A stretch of DNA of 31,443 nt from Bacteroidales bacterium UBA6346 (GCA_002438905.1 DJSA01000103.1:1-31443), one strand, 5' to 3'; counted from the stretch's first letter, positions 8,984-17,986 are shown. Notes: a model not told the origin generated them from the letters alone. Numbers and translations are program-made.

Positions 8984-9751
8984 TTATTCGCTCATGACGG
9001 ATTCGCGGCGACGAAATTCAGCGACAGTTATGGCTGTAGCGACAGCAGCATTCAGAGACTCCGACGTCTGTGCACCGGGCGGCCATGAAGGGATGAAAAG
9101 CCGTTCCTTGATGCGTGCTCCAAGCTGTGCAGAAATGCCGTTGGACTCATTCCCGATTACGATCACAGCAGGGGCATCAGTTCCGGTGTCGAGGCAGCAG
9201 GAATAGATATTCTGCCCATCGAGAAATGTTCCATAGAGTTGTCCTTTGGCTTTGGTGACGGCATCTGCAAGCGTCTGCAGATCACAATAGTGGAACTTGA
9301 CTCGGAAAATAGCGCCCATAGTTGCCTGAACAACTTTTGGATTGAACAATTCGACAGTGTCCGGAGCCGCGAATATGCCGTCGATTCCGAACCAGTCCGC
9401 TATTCTTATGATGGTACCCAAATTTCCAGGATCCCGGATGGCGTCAAGTGCGAGGAACAATCCGTGAGAACCGAGCGCCGAAGAAATTTCCTGAGTGCCA
9501 GTAAGACGCACATTTTCAGGCTTTCTGACGACGGCAAGCACTGGAGACGGGGATGCAAACGATGACACACGAGACATCGCATCTGCCCCGATTTCATCCA
9601 TACGTAATATCTTCTCCACAATGAACCCTGATTTCTGTGCTTCAGCGACCATTTTTTCCCCTTCGACGACAAATGCGCCATATTCGTCCCTGAACTTTTT
9701 CTGAGTCAGGGAACGCAGATATTTTATCTCGTTGTTCGATATCCCGTCCAT
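8984..9751 (-). CDS. TrmH/SpoU-family RNA 2'-O-methyltransferase
   Basis: SAM-dependent ribose methylation of rRNA or tRNA; exact target unknown. 255 aa from the ATG at 9751. An N-terminal substrate-binding domain (about 5-75, FVVEGEKMVAEA) is followed by the SPOUT knot: motif 1 DPGNLGTIIRIADWFG, motif 2 VIVIGNESNGIS, motif 3 IPSWPPGAQTSESLNAAVA with the conserved Ser-Leu-Asn. An in-frame start at 9793 would lie inside the -7 box at 9791-9798, so the inner ATG is chosen. It is divergent from tamL. The broken metalloprotease gene follows closely and would be co-transcribed. Confidence 0.9.
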   Translation of the reverse strand: MDGISNNEIKYLRSLTQKKFRDEYGAFVVEGEKMVAEAQKSGFIVEKILRMDEIGADAMSRVSSFASPSPVLAVVRKPENVRLTGTQEISSALGSHGLFLALDAIRDPGNLGTIIRIADWFGIDGIFAAPDTVELFNPKVVQATMGAIFRVKFHYCDLQTLADAVTKAKGQLYGTFLDGQNIYSCCLDTGTDAPAVIVIGNESNGISAQLGARIKERLFIPSWPPGAQTSESLNAAVATAITVAEFRRRESVMSE

Positions 9752-9790
9752 ATTATTCCAGTCCCGAAGGCTTATCGTTCCAAATCCACG

Positions 9791-9798
9791 CAAAGGTA
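9791..9798 (-). promoter_or_regulatory. -7 box of the TrmH-family gene
   Basis: Reads TACCTTTG on the minus strand, an exact TAnnTTTG match, and gives a leader of about 33 nt to the chosen start. The identical octamer serves the divergent tamL promoter at 9842-9849. Confidence 0.6.
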
Positions 9799-9816
9799 GA
9801 AAATATTCGTGTCAAA

Positions 9817-9849
9817 TTGGGGATATGTGCGTATAAATCCATACCTTTG
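9817..9849 (+). promoter_or_regulatory. promoter of tamL
   Basis: TTG at 9817-9819 (-33) and TACCTTTG at 9842-9849 (-7, exact consensus) are 22 bp apart. Transcription near 9854 rules out the upstream in-frame GTG at 9809 and supports the lipoprotein start at 9887. Confidence 0.6.
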
Positions 9850-9886
9850 CATGAATGTCCGAGCATCTTGGCCGATGTCACCTCTT

Positions 9887-12091
9887 ATGAATAAAAAGAT
9901 TTCCTCTCATATCCTCGTTGCGCTCATCGCATTTGCTGCAGCGTCATGCAGCACCACACGAGTGCTGAGCGACGGGGAATACAATCTTGCGGGAACGAAG
10001 GTCATTGTGACTAACGGCACTAAAGACTTTCGAGAATCCGGACTTGCGGCTTACATTAAGCAGAAGCCGAACTCAAATTTCATCTTTGGATGGAATCCGT
10101 TCGTGAGCGTTTACAACTGGTCAAACGGCAAGGGCAAAGGTTGGGACAAATTCGTGCAGAAACTCGGCATAGCACCGATCATATATGAACCGGAACTTGT
10201 CGATGAATCTGTGGAGAATCTTGAGAAACATCTCGAATATATAGGATATTATGGCTCGAAAGTAGACCCCGAAATTCGGGTCAGGAAAAAGAAGGTCTAT
10301 GTGACGTACAATATCAGTCTTGGAAAGCGCTATAGGATTGACAGCATAGCCTACAAACTTCCAGAACGAGGAGAGCTTGCTTCGGACTTTCTGTCCGATG
10401 TGCCTAACTCCACTGTGAAGGCCGGAGACTTTCTGTCAGAGTCTGCTCTTGAGGCTGAGACGGTACGCGCCGCCTCCGTGCTTCGCGACAAAGGATGGTA
10501 CACTTTCAACAAGAACTACTTTTTCTGCGAGGCGGACACGTTGGGCTCCCTTGGAAAGGCGAGGCTTATCGTCAGCTTGAACGAGTACACGAGAAACGAA
10601 GCCCCCAAAGAGGCGGCCCCGTTCCAGAAGTACTCATTCACCGACGTAAACATTTCCTATCCCTCCAAGCTTAAGGTTCGCAAAGGCGTGCTTGAAGATC
10701 TTACAACTGTGCGTCCGGGAGACATATACAGCGAGGCCGCCGTCAACCAGACCTACTCTAGGCTGTCTGCACTGCGTATGTTCTCGAGCGTCAATATAGG
10801 CGTAACCCCAGTGGACAGCAGTCATCTGCGCTGTGACATTAATCTGATGCCATCCAAGTTGCAGGGTTTCAAGATAAACGTGGAAGCCTCAGCCAACTCA
10901 TCTGGGCTATTCGGTGTGTCACCCCAGCTTTCGTGGTATCACAAGAACATATTTAGAGGAGGGGAGTGGCTGAATCTCAGTTTTATGGGCAATTTTCAGT
11001 TCAAATTCAAGGACAAGGTACGTTCCAACGAATTCGGTGTCAGCGGAGGTCTGAGCTTTCCGAAATTCTTGTTTCTTCCCTACAGATTATTCGAAGGAAC
11101 GATTCCGCGAACGGATATAAACGCATCCTACAATTATCAAAGCCGCCCGGAATACACCCGCAACATAATATCCACGTCACTCGGCTTCATCGGCAACGTG
11201 CGTTCGCGATTTTACTACCAAGTCTATCCGGCGCAACTCAGTATAATCCATATATTTAATTTGGACTCCGCGTTCTTGGAGAATCTCAAGACCGATCCTT
11301 TTATGCAGAATGCCTATCAGGATCACTTCGACCTCGGAGCCGGTGGGACTTTCTATTACACGACAAATTCGGACGTTAATCCGAAAACATCGTATGAATA
11401 CGTCCGCCTCCAGACCGACATTTCAGGAAACGTGCTAAGTGCGTTCAAGTCGCTGATGAAAAAAGACAGCAACGGCTCCGGGATGATTTGGAACACACCG
11501 TATTCCCAGTATGTCCGCGCTGAACTGACGCTCGGCAAAACGTGGCGTTTCGGAAAAGATGACAAACAAGGGCTTGCCACGAGGATTCAGGCCGGAGCCG
11601 GATATGCCTACGGAAACTCCACTGCGCTCCCGTTCGAGAAGCACTTTTATGCAGGAGGCGCCAACAGCATGCGAGGTTGGCAGGCTCGCAGTCTTGGTCC
11701 GGGACTGGCCGCTAGGGATTCGGCCTTTGTCATCCCGAACCAAACTGGAGATAAGAAATTTGAGGCAAATGTCGAATACCGGTTTCCGATGTTCTGGATG
11801 TTTTCCGGAGCATTGTTCCTAGATGCCGGAAACGTGTGGAACCTGAAGCATTCTGATAATTCAGAAGAGGCTGACCTGTCGCATTTTGGGAGCCAGACAC
11901 TCTGGACGGGGATGGCGATGAACTGGGGACTAGGTCTGCGTCTTGATCTAAATTTCCTGATAATCCGTGTCGACTGGGGAATGAGGCTTCACGACCCGGC
12001 GCGCACAAGGGGTGATTGCTGGCTGTCGCCTGGCCAATGGTTCAAGAAGAACGGATATGCGCTGCATTTCGGTGTTGGTTATCCGTTCTGA
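9887..12091 (+). CDS. tamL: TamL, BamA/TamA-like outer membrane lipoprotein
   Basis: Omp85-superfamily protein, the Bacteroidota lipoprotein form of TamA, thought to work with TamB in envelope assembly or lipid transport. 734 aa from the ATG at 9887. A lipoprotein signal peptide ends in the lipobox AAAS-C with C21 as lipidation site. POTRA-like alternating segments fill roughly residues 25-340, and a 16-strand type beta-barrel the C-terminal part. AGGANSMRGW at about 589-598 is the conserved lid motif (VRGF in BamA), and the chain ends in aromatic FGVGYPF, a typical outer-membrane C-terminal signature. tamB is not in this window. Divergent from a TrmH-family methyltransferase, an arrangement I recall from other Bacteroidota. 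Confidence 0.9.
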   Translation: MNKKISSHILVALIAFAAASCSTTRVLSDGEYNLAGTKVIVTNGTKDFRESGLAAYIKQKPNSNFIFGWNPFVSVYNWSNGKGKGWDKFVQKLGIAPIIYEPELVDESVENLEKHLEYIGYYGSKVDPEIRVRKKKVYVTYNISLGKRYRIDSIAYKLPERGELASDFLSDVPNSTVKAGDFLSESALEAETVRAASVLRDKGWYTFNKNYFFCEADTLGSLGKARLIVSLNEYTRNEAPKEAAPFQKYSFTDVNISYPSKLKVRKGVLEDLTTVRPGDIYSEAAVNQTYSRLSALRMFSSVNIGVTPVDSSHLRCDINLMPSKLQGFKINVEASANSSGLFGVSPQLSWYHKNIFRGGEWLNLSFMGNFQFKFKDKVRSNEFGVSGGLSFPKFLFLPYRLFEGTIPRTDINASYNYQSRPEYTRNIISTSLGFIGNVRSRFYYQVYPAQLSIIHIFNLDSAFLENLKTDPFMQNAYQDHFDLGAGGTFYYTTNSDVNPKTSYEYVRLQTDISGNVLSAFKSLMKKDSNGSGMIWNTPYSQYVRAELTLGKTWRFGKDDKQGLATRIQAGAGYAYGNSTALPFEKHFYAGGANSMRGWQARSLGPGLAARDSAFVIPNQTGDKKFEANVEYRFPMFWMFSGALFLDAGNVWNLKHSDNSEEADLSHFGSQTLWTGMAMNWGLGLRLDLNFLIIRVDWGMRLHDPARTRGDCWLSPGQWFKKNGYALHFGVGYPF

Positions 12092-12104
12092 CGAACGGAT
12101 AACC
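12077..12104 (+). terminator. hairpin at the 3' end of tamL
   Basis: GGTTATCCGTT (12077-12087) and AACGGATAACC (12094-12104) form a perfect 11-bp stem with a 6-nt loop that contains the tamL stop codon. No T-tract follows, so it could be a terminator or an mRNA 3'-end stabiliser. The right arm is also the start of a tandem repeat. Confidence 0.45.
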
Positions 12105-12174
12105 AGATTCCTCTTATCTGACAACGGATAACCTGATTCCCTCTAACCAGCGAAAGGGTAACTATTTCCTGTAA
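12094..12174. repeat. imperfect 29-bp tandem repeat between tamL and rarA
   Basis: Units begin at 12094, 12123 and, more degenerate, 12152, exactly 29 bp apart. The first two share AACGGATAACC then an almost identical GATTCC(C)TCT. The third retains GGGTAACTATTTCCT and runs into the 3' end of rarA. It fills the space between two convergent genes. Confidence 0.6.
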
Positions 12175-13442
12175 TATTTCGGCCAGAGGGCTAATAGGCG
12201 TGCGGAAATTTCCGCCTCTTTTTTGTTGTCTGCCGGTTCATAGAGTTTGGTGCCGACAAGATCTTCCGGCATGAACTCGAGGTCGGTGAAATGGCCCGGG
12301 TAATCGTGGGCATACTTGTAACCATCGGCATAGCCAAGCTCCTCCATCAGTTTAGTTGGAGCGTTTCTGAGATAAAGCGGAACCGAAGCGGTCTGGGTCT
12401 GCCCCGCTAATTCGAGAGCCTTGTTTATCGCGAGATAAGCTGAGTTGCTTTTAGGTGAGCTTGCGAGATATATTGTCGTTTCCGAGAGCGGTATGCGGGC
12501 CTCTGGCATTCCGATGTTGTGTACAGTCTGAAAGCAGGCATTTGCGAGCAGTAGCGCATTGGGATTCGCAAGCCCGATGTCCTCTGCCGCAAGGATACAA
12601 AGCCGACGGGCTATGAAGAGCGGATCTTCTCCCCCTTTGAGCATCCTTGCCAGATAATAGACAGCCGCATTGGGGTCAGAACCCCTCACGGACTTGATGA
12701 ACGCCGATATTATGTCGTAGTGCATCTCTCCACCCTTGTCATAGATGGCCATGTTTTCCTGAAGGCTGGCCGTCACAAGGGCATTGTTGATGACAATTTC
12801 ATCCCCAGCCTTATGCGCAGAGACTATTATGTCAATGATGTTCAGCAGTTTACGGGCATCTCCTGAAGAATAGCGGAACAGCGCATCAGTCTCATCGACA
12901 CGGATTTTCATGCTTTTCAAAACAGAATCCTCGGCAAGGGTACGGGTAAGCAGTTCGCTCAGATCTGCCTTGTCCAAAGGCTTGAGCACAAAGACCTGAC
13001 AGCGCGACAGAAGGGGAGTGATTACCTCAAATGAAGGGTTCTCTGTAGTGGCCCCGATCAGAACGACCGTCCCATCCTCCACGGCTCCGAGGAGCGCGTC
13101 CTGCTGTGACTTGCTGAAGCGATGTATCTCATCGATGAACAGAACTGGGGCGACACCTCGACTGAACAATCCCTGCGACTTTGCTTTCTCGATGACCTCG
13201 CGCACTTCCTTTACCCCTGCGCTCACGGCTGAAAGTGTAAAGAAATCCCTGCCAGCAGACTTCGCCACAATATTAGCGAGCGTTGTCTTTCCCACCCCCG
13301 GAGGTCCCCAAAGTATGAACGAAGTCAGATTCCCACTCTCGATCATGTTCCGCAGCACGCATCCCTTTCCGACAAGATGCTTCTGCCCTACATAGCCGTC
13401 AAGGCTGTGCGGGCGCATTCGTTCTGGAAGAGGTACTGCCAT
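12162..13442 (-). CDS. rarA: replication-associated recombination protein A (RarA/MgsA) AAA+ ATPase
   Basis: Clamp-loader-like AAA+ ATPase acting at stalled replication forks and single-strand DNA ends. 426 aa, a normal length. Walker A GPPGVGKT at 46-53, Walker B VLFIDE at 100-105, sensor 1 GATTENP at 130-136 and an arginine finger in SRC (R147) are intact. The C-terminal part with YYLARMLKGGEDPLFIARR and AAEDIGLANP is the tetramerisation region typical of RarA/WRNIP1. It is the last gene of a leftward run, 69 nt after the YghO-like gene, without an evident promoter of its own. Confidence 0.95.
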   Translation of the reverse strand: MAVPLPERMRPHSLDGYVGQKHLVGKGCVLRNMIESGNLTSFILWGPPGVGKTTLANIVAKSAGRDFFTLSAVSAGVKEVREVIEKAKSQGLFSRGVAPVLFIDEIHRFSKSQQDALLGAVEDGTVVLIGATTENPSFEVITPLLSRCQVFVLKPLDKADLSELLTRTLAEDSVLKSMKIRVDETDALFRYSSGDARKLLNIIDIIVSAHKAGDEIVINNALVTASLQENMAIYDKGGEMHYDIISAFIKSVRGSDPNAAVYYLARMLKGGEDPLFIARRLCILAAEDIGLANPNALLLANACFQTVHNIGMPEARIPLSETTIYLASSPKSNSAYLAINKALELAGQTQTASVPLYLRNAPTKLMEELGYADGYKYAHDYPGHFTDLEFMPEDLVGTKLYEPADNKKEAEISARLLALWPKYYRK

Positions 13443-13511
13443 AATCGGTCAATCTTTATTATCAGTAAAACGTTGAGAGCGAGTAGTATATAACATAACC
13501 TTTTTTGCAGA

Positions 13512-14645
13512 CTACTCGATTTTCTTTGCGTAGACACGGCGACGCTTATGCTGCTCCTTCTCAAAATACTTCCACATCGCCTGAATCTTATCATTGGTCT
13601 CAAGTTCAGCCGTAGTCTCAGCGTATTTGAATCCCATAGCTTTCAGGCGGGGATATAGATCCGTCATAATCACCGCGTTAAGCCCCTTGCTGCGATAGTC
13701 TTCGCGAACCCCAATCAGCAACATGTCCAGCGTATCTCCAGGTTTCCAGAAGATGGCCTTGAGAAGATAATACCAACCGAACGGGAACAGCTTGCCGTTG
13801 CATTTCTGGAGTGCTTCCGAGATGTCAGGCATAGTCACTCCAGCAGCGACCAACTCTCCCTTATCGTTCTCGATGAAACTGACCATACGCGTGTCCAGCA
13901 ATCCGAGATAGAGTTTTGTGTAGGCATCAATCTGCTTGTCAGAGAGCAATGAAAAACCATAAAGTTTATAGTACGTCTCGTTTATGAGTTTGAAGAACTT
14001 GCGCCCGTAATTCTCCCTATTGATCATCCTGCGCGTCACCTTCCTCACGTTCAGCTTGTTCTTGGCAATGACAATTTCAGCAAACTTGTAATAGCGCTCA
14101 GGAAGTTCATCCGGAATTGTGATTCTGTATTCCATCCAGTCCGTCTCCTTCTTGTAGCCAAGTTTCTCCATTATCTCCGGATAGTAAGGATAGTTGTAGA
14201 TTCCAGGCATTGTTGCCAGCCGGTCAAAACCCTCCACGAGCATTCCCTCCGGATCAAAATCCGTGAATCCGAGAGGGCCAGCAATCTCCGTCATCCCACG
14301 CTCTTTTCCCCATGCCTCCACAGCATCAAGAAGGGCCTTGGCAACCTCTTCGTCATTGATAAAGTCAATCCAACCGTAGCGCACCTGCTTGACTTTCCAA
14401 CTTTCGTTCGCACGAGGGTTGATAATGCCCATAATCCTTCCCGCGAGTTTTCCGTCTTTGTAGGCAAGAAACATCTGCGCTTGGCAGAAATCGTAAGCCC
14501 CGTTCTTCTTTGGATTGAACGTATTATAGTCATCCGAGATCAAACTCGGAGCATAGTACTTGTTACCCTTATAAAGGTCATTTGCGAAATGAATGAAGTC
14601 ACTGAGTTCCTTCTTTGTTTGAACCTTACGAATTTCTACTGACAT
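13512..14645 (-). CDS. YghO-like GNAT-fold acyltransferase, candidate bacterial ceramide synthase
   Basis: 377 aa soluble protein of the YghO family. The signature segment GPLGFTDFDPEGMLVEGFD is at 123-141. A C-terminal GNAT-like region has the acyl-CoA pyrophosphate-loop motif REDYRSKGLN at 314-323. No signal peptide or membrane segment is seen. I recall this family being grouped with the bacterial ceramide synthase of Caulobacter (bCerS), which N-acylates the sphingoid precursor. Bacteroidales make sphingolipids, so an N-acyltransferase in dihydroceramide synthesis is a reasonable guess, but a different acyl acceptor is equally possible. It sits 17 nt after a DUF5723 barrel gene and before rarA on the same strand, probably in one transcript. 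Confidence 0.75.
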   Translation of the reverse strand: MSVEIRKVQTKKELSDFIHFANDLYKGNKYYAPSLISDDYNTFNPKKNGAYDFCQAQMFLAYKDGKLAGRIMGIINPRANESWKVKQVRYGWIDFINDEEVAKALLDAVEAWGKERGMTEIAGPLGFTDFDPEGMLVEGFDRLATMPGIYNYPYYPEIMEKLGYKKETDWMEYRITIPDELPERYYKFAEIVIAKNKLNVRKVTRRMINRENYGRKFFKLINETYYKLYGFSLLSDKQIDAYTKLYLGLLDTRMVSFIENDKGELVAAGVTMPDISEALQKCNGKLFPFGWYYLLKAIFWKPGDTLDMLLIGVREDYRSKGLNAVIMTDLYPRLKAMGFKYAETTAELETNDKIQAMWKYFEKEQHKRRRVYAKKIE

Positions 14646-14662
14646 ATCTTCTTAATTAATAA

Positions 14663-16093
14663 TTATTTATCTAAATATCGCCCACGATATTTTCCGAACA
14701 TCACGTTGAGTCCGAAAGTGACTGAAGTTGTTGCGCGGTCTATCGGTATAAATTGCGGATTCACGTTGAGCATAGGGAGGAAAGAGTCCGTTCCGATGAA
14801 CATGTTGAATCCTGTAAAATGGAACGAGAACGCAAATCCGGCCGAATGTCCGAACGTCGAATAGGCGTAATTAGTGGCAACGCTGAACCAATTGACTGGA
14901 TTCATGTTAAGGGAGAGGCGACCTTCGCTCCACGTGTATATTCCCGCAATCTTCGTCGTGGACAGCAATCCTACTGACATTCTCCTATAGAACGGCATCC
15001 TGTATTCGAGTCCCATATAGATGGTCGGATCAAGCATTGTTGACTTCTTTATCCTATCATCGTCCACATTGAAATCAAAGCACTTAAGAAATTCATCCGT
15101 AAGTTTTGAGAAATCTGTCTCCTCACCGCTTCTGACTACATACGTTGTCTTCGGCTTGCCGTCAGGTCCCTTTGCAGCCGCTGCCGAAGAATAATTGTTC
15201 CAAGCAATGAAGCCCAGATCCGTGACGGAAGCCGATGCCGTGAAATCCTCAAGGAAATCAACCGTGACTCCAAGATCCACGGCACCTCCCACGTTCGAGA
15301 ATGACTGGGCAAGTACATCCTCCTCAGTACTTAGAGTATTAGGAATTTCCATCCAGTCGACATAGCCCTGTTCATTCAGCGGCAGATATAGTCCCATAGG
15401 AAGCGCAGCCTGCAGCGATCCGTCAGTCACGGCATAAATGCCTTCCGCTCCAGTGGTGAGTTTTGTCCCCTTCAGCGAGGCATTGATGTCAGCAAGGCCT
15501 ATAAGTAATTTCGCACGCGCTCCCAAACGGACATGCTTGCTGAGGGGAAGCGAGAAACCATAGGCCCAAGATACGTGGGAATTTGCCTTCACGCCAGTTT
15601 CTCCCAAGTCAAAGACATTACCATTCACCGAGCCCTCCTTTGCAAATCTGAACAAATCGTAGGGGAGTGATGTCGAGACGTCTGCCTTGAACGAAAGTTC
15701 CACGTTATGGAATATTTTGCCTCCCTTGCCCCAAAATCCGAATGCAATAATAGGAAGGTCCGTGTTCGTTTTTATGTAATTTCGGGTGTCGAACTTCTTC
15801 ATTGCTTCAGATGCATCCACCTCGGAATTAAGGAATGTCGTGAGTCCACTCCCATCCTGTTTCGGATAGAGAATCGATGACATTCCGAGATTTGATTCGA
15901 CTCCAAGATTCAGGTTACCCAATGCGGAAAGCGAGACGAAGCCGCGACTTGAGCCCATTGCAGGATTCATCTTGTACTTGAAAGCGTACCCATCCATAAA
16001 ATAGCCTGTCCTCATATTCTGTGCTGGCATAGTCTGCGCGCACATGATTAGGACAAAGGCTGTAAGCGCATATTTCAAAGGATTAGTTTTCAT
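14663..16093 (-). CDS. DUF5723-family outer membrane beta-barrel protein
   Basis: 476 aa. A Sec signal peptide (about 1-24, cleavage after MPA) is followed by MRTGYFMDGYAFKYKMNPAM, the opening typical of DUF5723 proteins. After that come many short alternating segments as in an OmpP1/FadL-like or PorV-like barrel, ending in VTFGLNVMFGKYRGRYLDK. Function is unknown. It follows the large lipoprotein gene after 11 nt, so the two are surely co-transcribed and may form a surface or outer-membrane pair. No catalytic motif is visible. Confidence 0.8.
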   Translation of the reverse strand: MKTNPLKYALTAFVLIMCAQTMPAQNMRTGYFMDGYAFKYKMNPAMGSSRGFVSLSALGNLNLGVESNLGMSSILYPKQDGSGLTTFLNSEVDASEAMKKFDTRNYIKTNTDLPIIAFGFWGKGGKIFHNVELSFKADVSTSLPYDLFRFAKEGSVNGNVFDLGETGVKANSHVSWAYGFSLPLSKHVRLGARAKLLIGLADINASLKGTKLTTGAEGIYAVTDGSLQAALPMGLYLPLNEQGYVDWMEIPNTLSTEEDVLAQSFSNVGGAVDLGVTVDFLEDFTASASVTDLGFIAWNNYSSAAAAKGPDGKPKTTYVVRSGEETDFSKLTDEFLKCFDFNVDDDRIKKSTMLDPTIYMGLEYRMPFYRRMSVGLLSTTKIAGIYTWSEGRLSLNMNPVNWFSVATNYAYSTFGHSAGFAFSFHFTGFNMFIGTDSFLPMLNVNPQFIPIDRATTSVTFGLNVMFGKYRGRYLDK

Positions 16094-16104
16094 AGCATTC
16101 AGTT

Positions 16105-17871
16105 TTACCGGTTATTGTCCATTTTTTCGTCATCTCCGTCAGCATCAACATCAATGAACACTCCACTTTTTGTGCCGACAATTATGTCAGACAGCGACAA
16201 TGACTGTTCGGCATTGAGTTCTGCAACCTTCCCTTCGGGCAACTCAGCCTCCATATGAATTTTAAGGCCTGCAAGCTTATTAATATGCTGTCCTTCAGCG
16301 GCAACTGCAACCAATCTTAGACTCTTGACAGATGGCGCGCTGAGGCTTCCAGCAGGGATTTCAAGAGACGGAATCTCGTTTCCAGCTTCATCCACAGATG
16401 TGAGTTTTACCCCGTCAACCGCGTTCCCATCTGCATCCGTGAGAACACAGCTGAGCCCTGCGTTTAGCGGAAGCGTACTAGTTACTACGGCATTTATGAA
16501 TATGTCGTCAAATCCATAGCCTTCAACGAGGTCAACATTAAGGTCAATTATTTCATCGTGCCTGAGTTTCAGTGCTTTGAATATGAGAGGCGCTTCAATC
16601 CTATAGGAAAGTCCAACGTCGTATGTCCCGTCTGTGTAAACCTCGACAAATCCGTCTCCGTCTGCACTCCCGCTAATTTTTGTATTTGAAATCTCAATCT
16701 TGTCCGGAATTGGGGATATGAGTCCCGAAAGACCTTTTATGGCAATTTTCCGCTCATCGTCATCTCCGTATGTACCTGATTCAGACAGACAATATCCAAC
16801 GTCTTCCGAATTTGCGGGGACAATGAAGCCATTATTGGCTGTGATGCTTACATCGGAATTCAGTGAAGTTCCGGTGTATGAACTAATGTCGGATGTGACA
16901 ATAAAGTCAAATGGAGTGCCATTGTTGACTATAACATGGAAACCGACATCACTCAGAGAGAATTCCAGACTTCCGTCTGTAAGTGCTTCCGGAAGTTTTC
17001 CAATCTTGATTACCTGCGAATCATAGCTGATTTTCGGAGAAGACTTCAGCGTCACGGAGATTGGGCGGACGTCAGTAATGTTTATTGTTGTGGCTACGCT
17101 AAAGACCGCGCCATCAGCAAGTTCCACCTTATCAAAAACGATCTTTCCCCGAGCCTTAGCATCACCGGAAATCTTCATACAGCCTGTTGATATCCCGAAA
17201 CTGCTGACATCAAGTTTGTTGACATGACATTCTAAAGAAAATGACGGACTCACCGATTGCTTTGTATTTATCCTGATAACATTTGAATGTCCTTGCTCAT
17301 CTTGAACAATCTCGGCAAATTCCGGCAGCGTAGACCCATCGACATACATAAATTCTGGCAGTGTGAAAGTGTATCCCGGAAGCAGGGTGAAACCGATCTC
17401 CGAAGGCGCCTGCAACGTTAACCTGAGCCTCGCGTCAAGGTGAACCTCGCGTATTTTCTCAACCTGTTCGTCTATTCCGGAAACATTTAGGGAAATAGGA
17501 AGGTTCACCGGATAGTCAAATTCCTTTCCAATCACTGACTGAAAGGCAGTAAATCTGTATGTATCAGTTTTCTTGAAATCATCAGCTTGGATTTCCCCAA
17601 AGCGATAAGTTTCGTTCAGCTCTTCCGATGTTTCGATAGCAAGCATTAGGCTTCCGTCCGGTTTCTGAACAAGGGATGATGAAGCACCAGAAGACAGAAA
17701 ATCTCTGAGTTTGTAGGTATATTCAACAGTTTTTCCGGGGAGCGGCATCTCAATCTGCCCACCCACGTTCATTTTTGTGTCAATCGGCTGGGTAATGTCA
17801 TAATTCTCGTTGACACAGGATGAACTTGCGACAACGAGAAAACTAAACGTCCCCAAAATGCTTTTTCTCAT
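16105..17871 (-). CDS. unrecognised large surface or periplasmic lipoprotein
   Basis: 588 aa from the ATG at 17871. A short basic N-terminus, a hydrophobic core and ASSS-C give a lipoprotein signal with C19 lipidated. The rest is beta-rich, low in aromatic residues, with repeated strand-turn-strand units and acidic D/N-rich turns. It ends in an acidic tail (DVDADGDDEKMDNNR). I do not recognise a domain. The frame is open to 17961, but that start lies upstream of the consensus -7 box at 17907-17914 and is rejected. It is first gene of the run with DUF5723, the YghO-like protein and rarA, so an envelope role together with the DUF5723 barrel is likely (inference). Confidence 0.8.
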   Translation of the reverse strand: MRKSILGTFSFLVVASSSCVNENYDITQPIDTKMNVGGQIEMPLPGKTVEYTYKLRDFLSSGASSSLVQKPDGSLMLAIETSEELNETYRFGEIQADDFKKTDTYRFTAFQSVIGKEFDYPVNLPISLNVSGIDEQVEKIREVHLDARLRLTLQAPSEIGFTLLPGYTFTLPEFMYVDGSTLPEFAEIVQDEQGHSNVIRINTKQSVSPSFSLECHVNKLDVSSFGISTGCMKISGDAKARGKIVFDKVELADGAVFSVATTINITDVRPISVTLKSSPKISYDSQVIKIGKLPEALTDGSLEFSLSDVGFHVIVNNGTPFDFIVTSDISSYTGTSLNSDVSITANNGFIVPANSEDVGYCLSESGTYGDDDERKIAIKGLSGLISPIPDKIEISNTKISGSADGDGFVEVYTDGTYDVGLSYRIEAPLIFKALKLRHDEIIDLNVDLVEGYGFDDIFINAVVTSTLPLNAGLSCVLTDADGNAVDGVKLTSVDEAGNEIPSLEIPAGSLSAPSVKSLRLVAVAAEGQHINKLAGLKIHMEAELPEGKVAELNAEQSLSLSDIIVGTKSGVFIDVDADGDDEKMDNNR

Positions 17872-17906
17872 ATATGTCTTGATTTTAGGTAATAACAAAT
17901 TAGCGG

Positions 17907-17914
17907 CAAAGTTA
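17907..17914 (-). promoter_or_regulatory. -7 box of the lipoprotein operon
   Basis: Reads TAACTTTG on the minus strand, an exact TAnnTTTG match, with transcription near 17902 and a leader of about 30 nt. It lies 23 bp from the oppositely directed mntP -7 box. Confidence 0.55.
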
Positions 17915-17937
17915 AGTAAATAATGGGATAATTTGCT

Positions 17938-17945
17938 TACTTTTG
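17938..17945 (+). promoter_or_regulatory. -7 box of mntP
   Basis: TACTTTTG is an exact TAnnTTTG match 41 nt before the mntP start. The leader is too short for a manganese riboswitch. Confidence 0.55.
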
Positions 17946-17986
17946 CGCCGCTTTTCGCCAATTATATCGGGTTTTAACGAAATATT

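Noticed and set aside
17872..17961. 30-residue N-terminal extension of the lipoprotein frame
   Set aside because: It starts upstream of the operon's -7 box, and the lipoprotein signal begins at 17871.
17946..17986. Manganese (yybP-ykoY) riboswitch before mntP
   Set aside because: Only about 35 nt separate the predicted transcript start from the ATG, too short for that structure.
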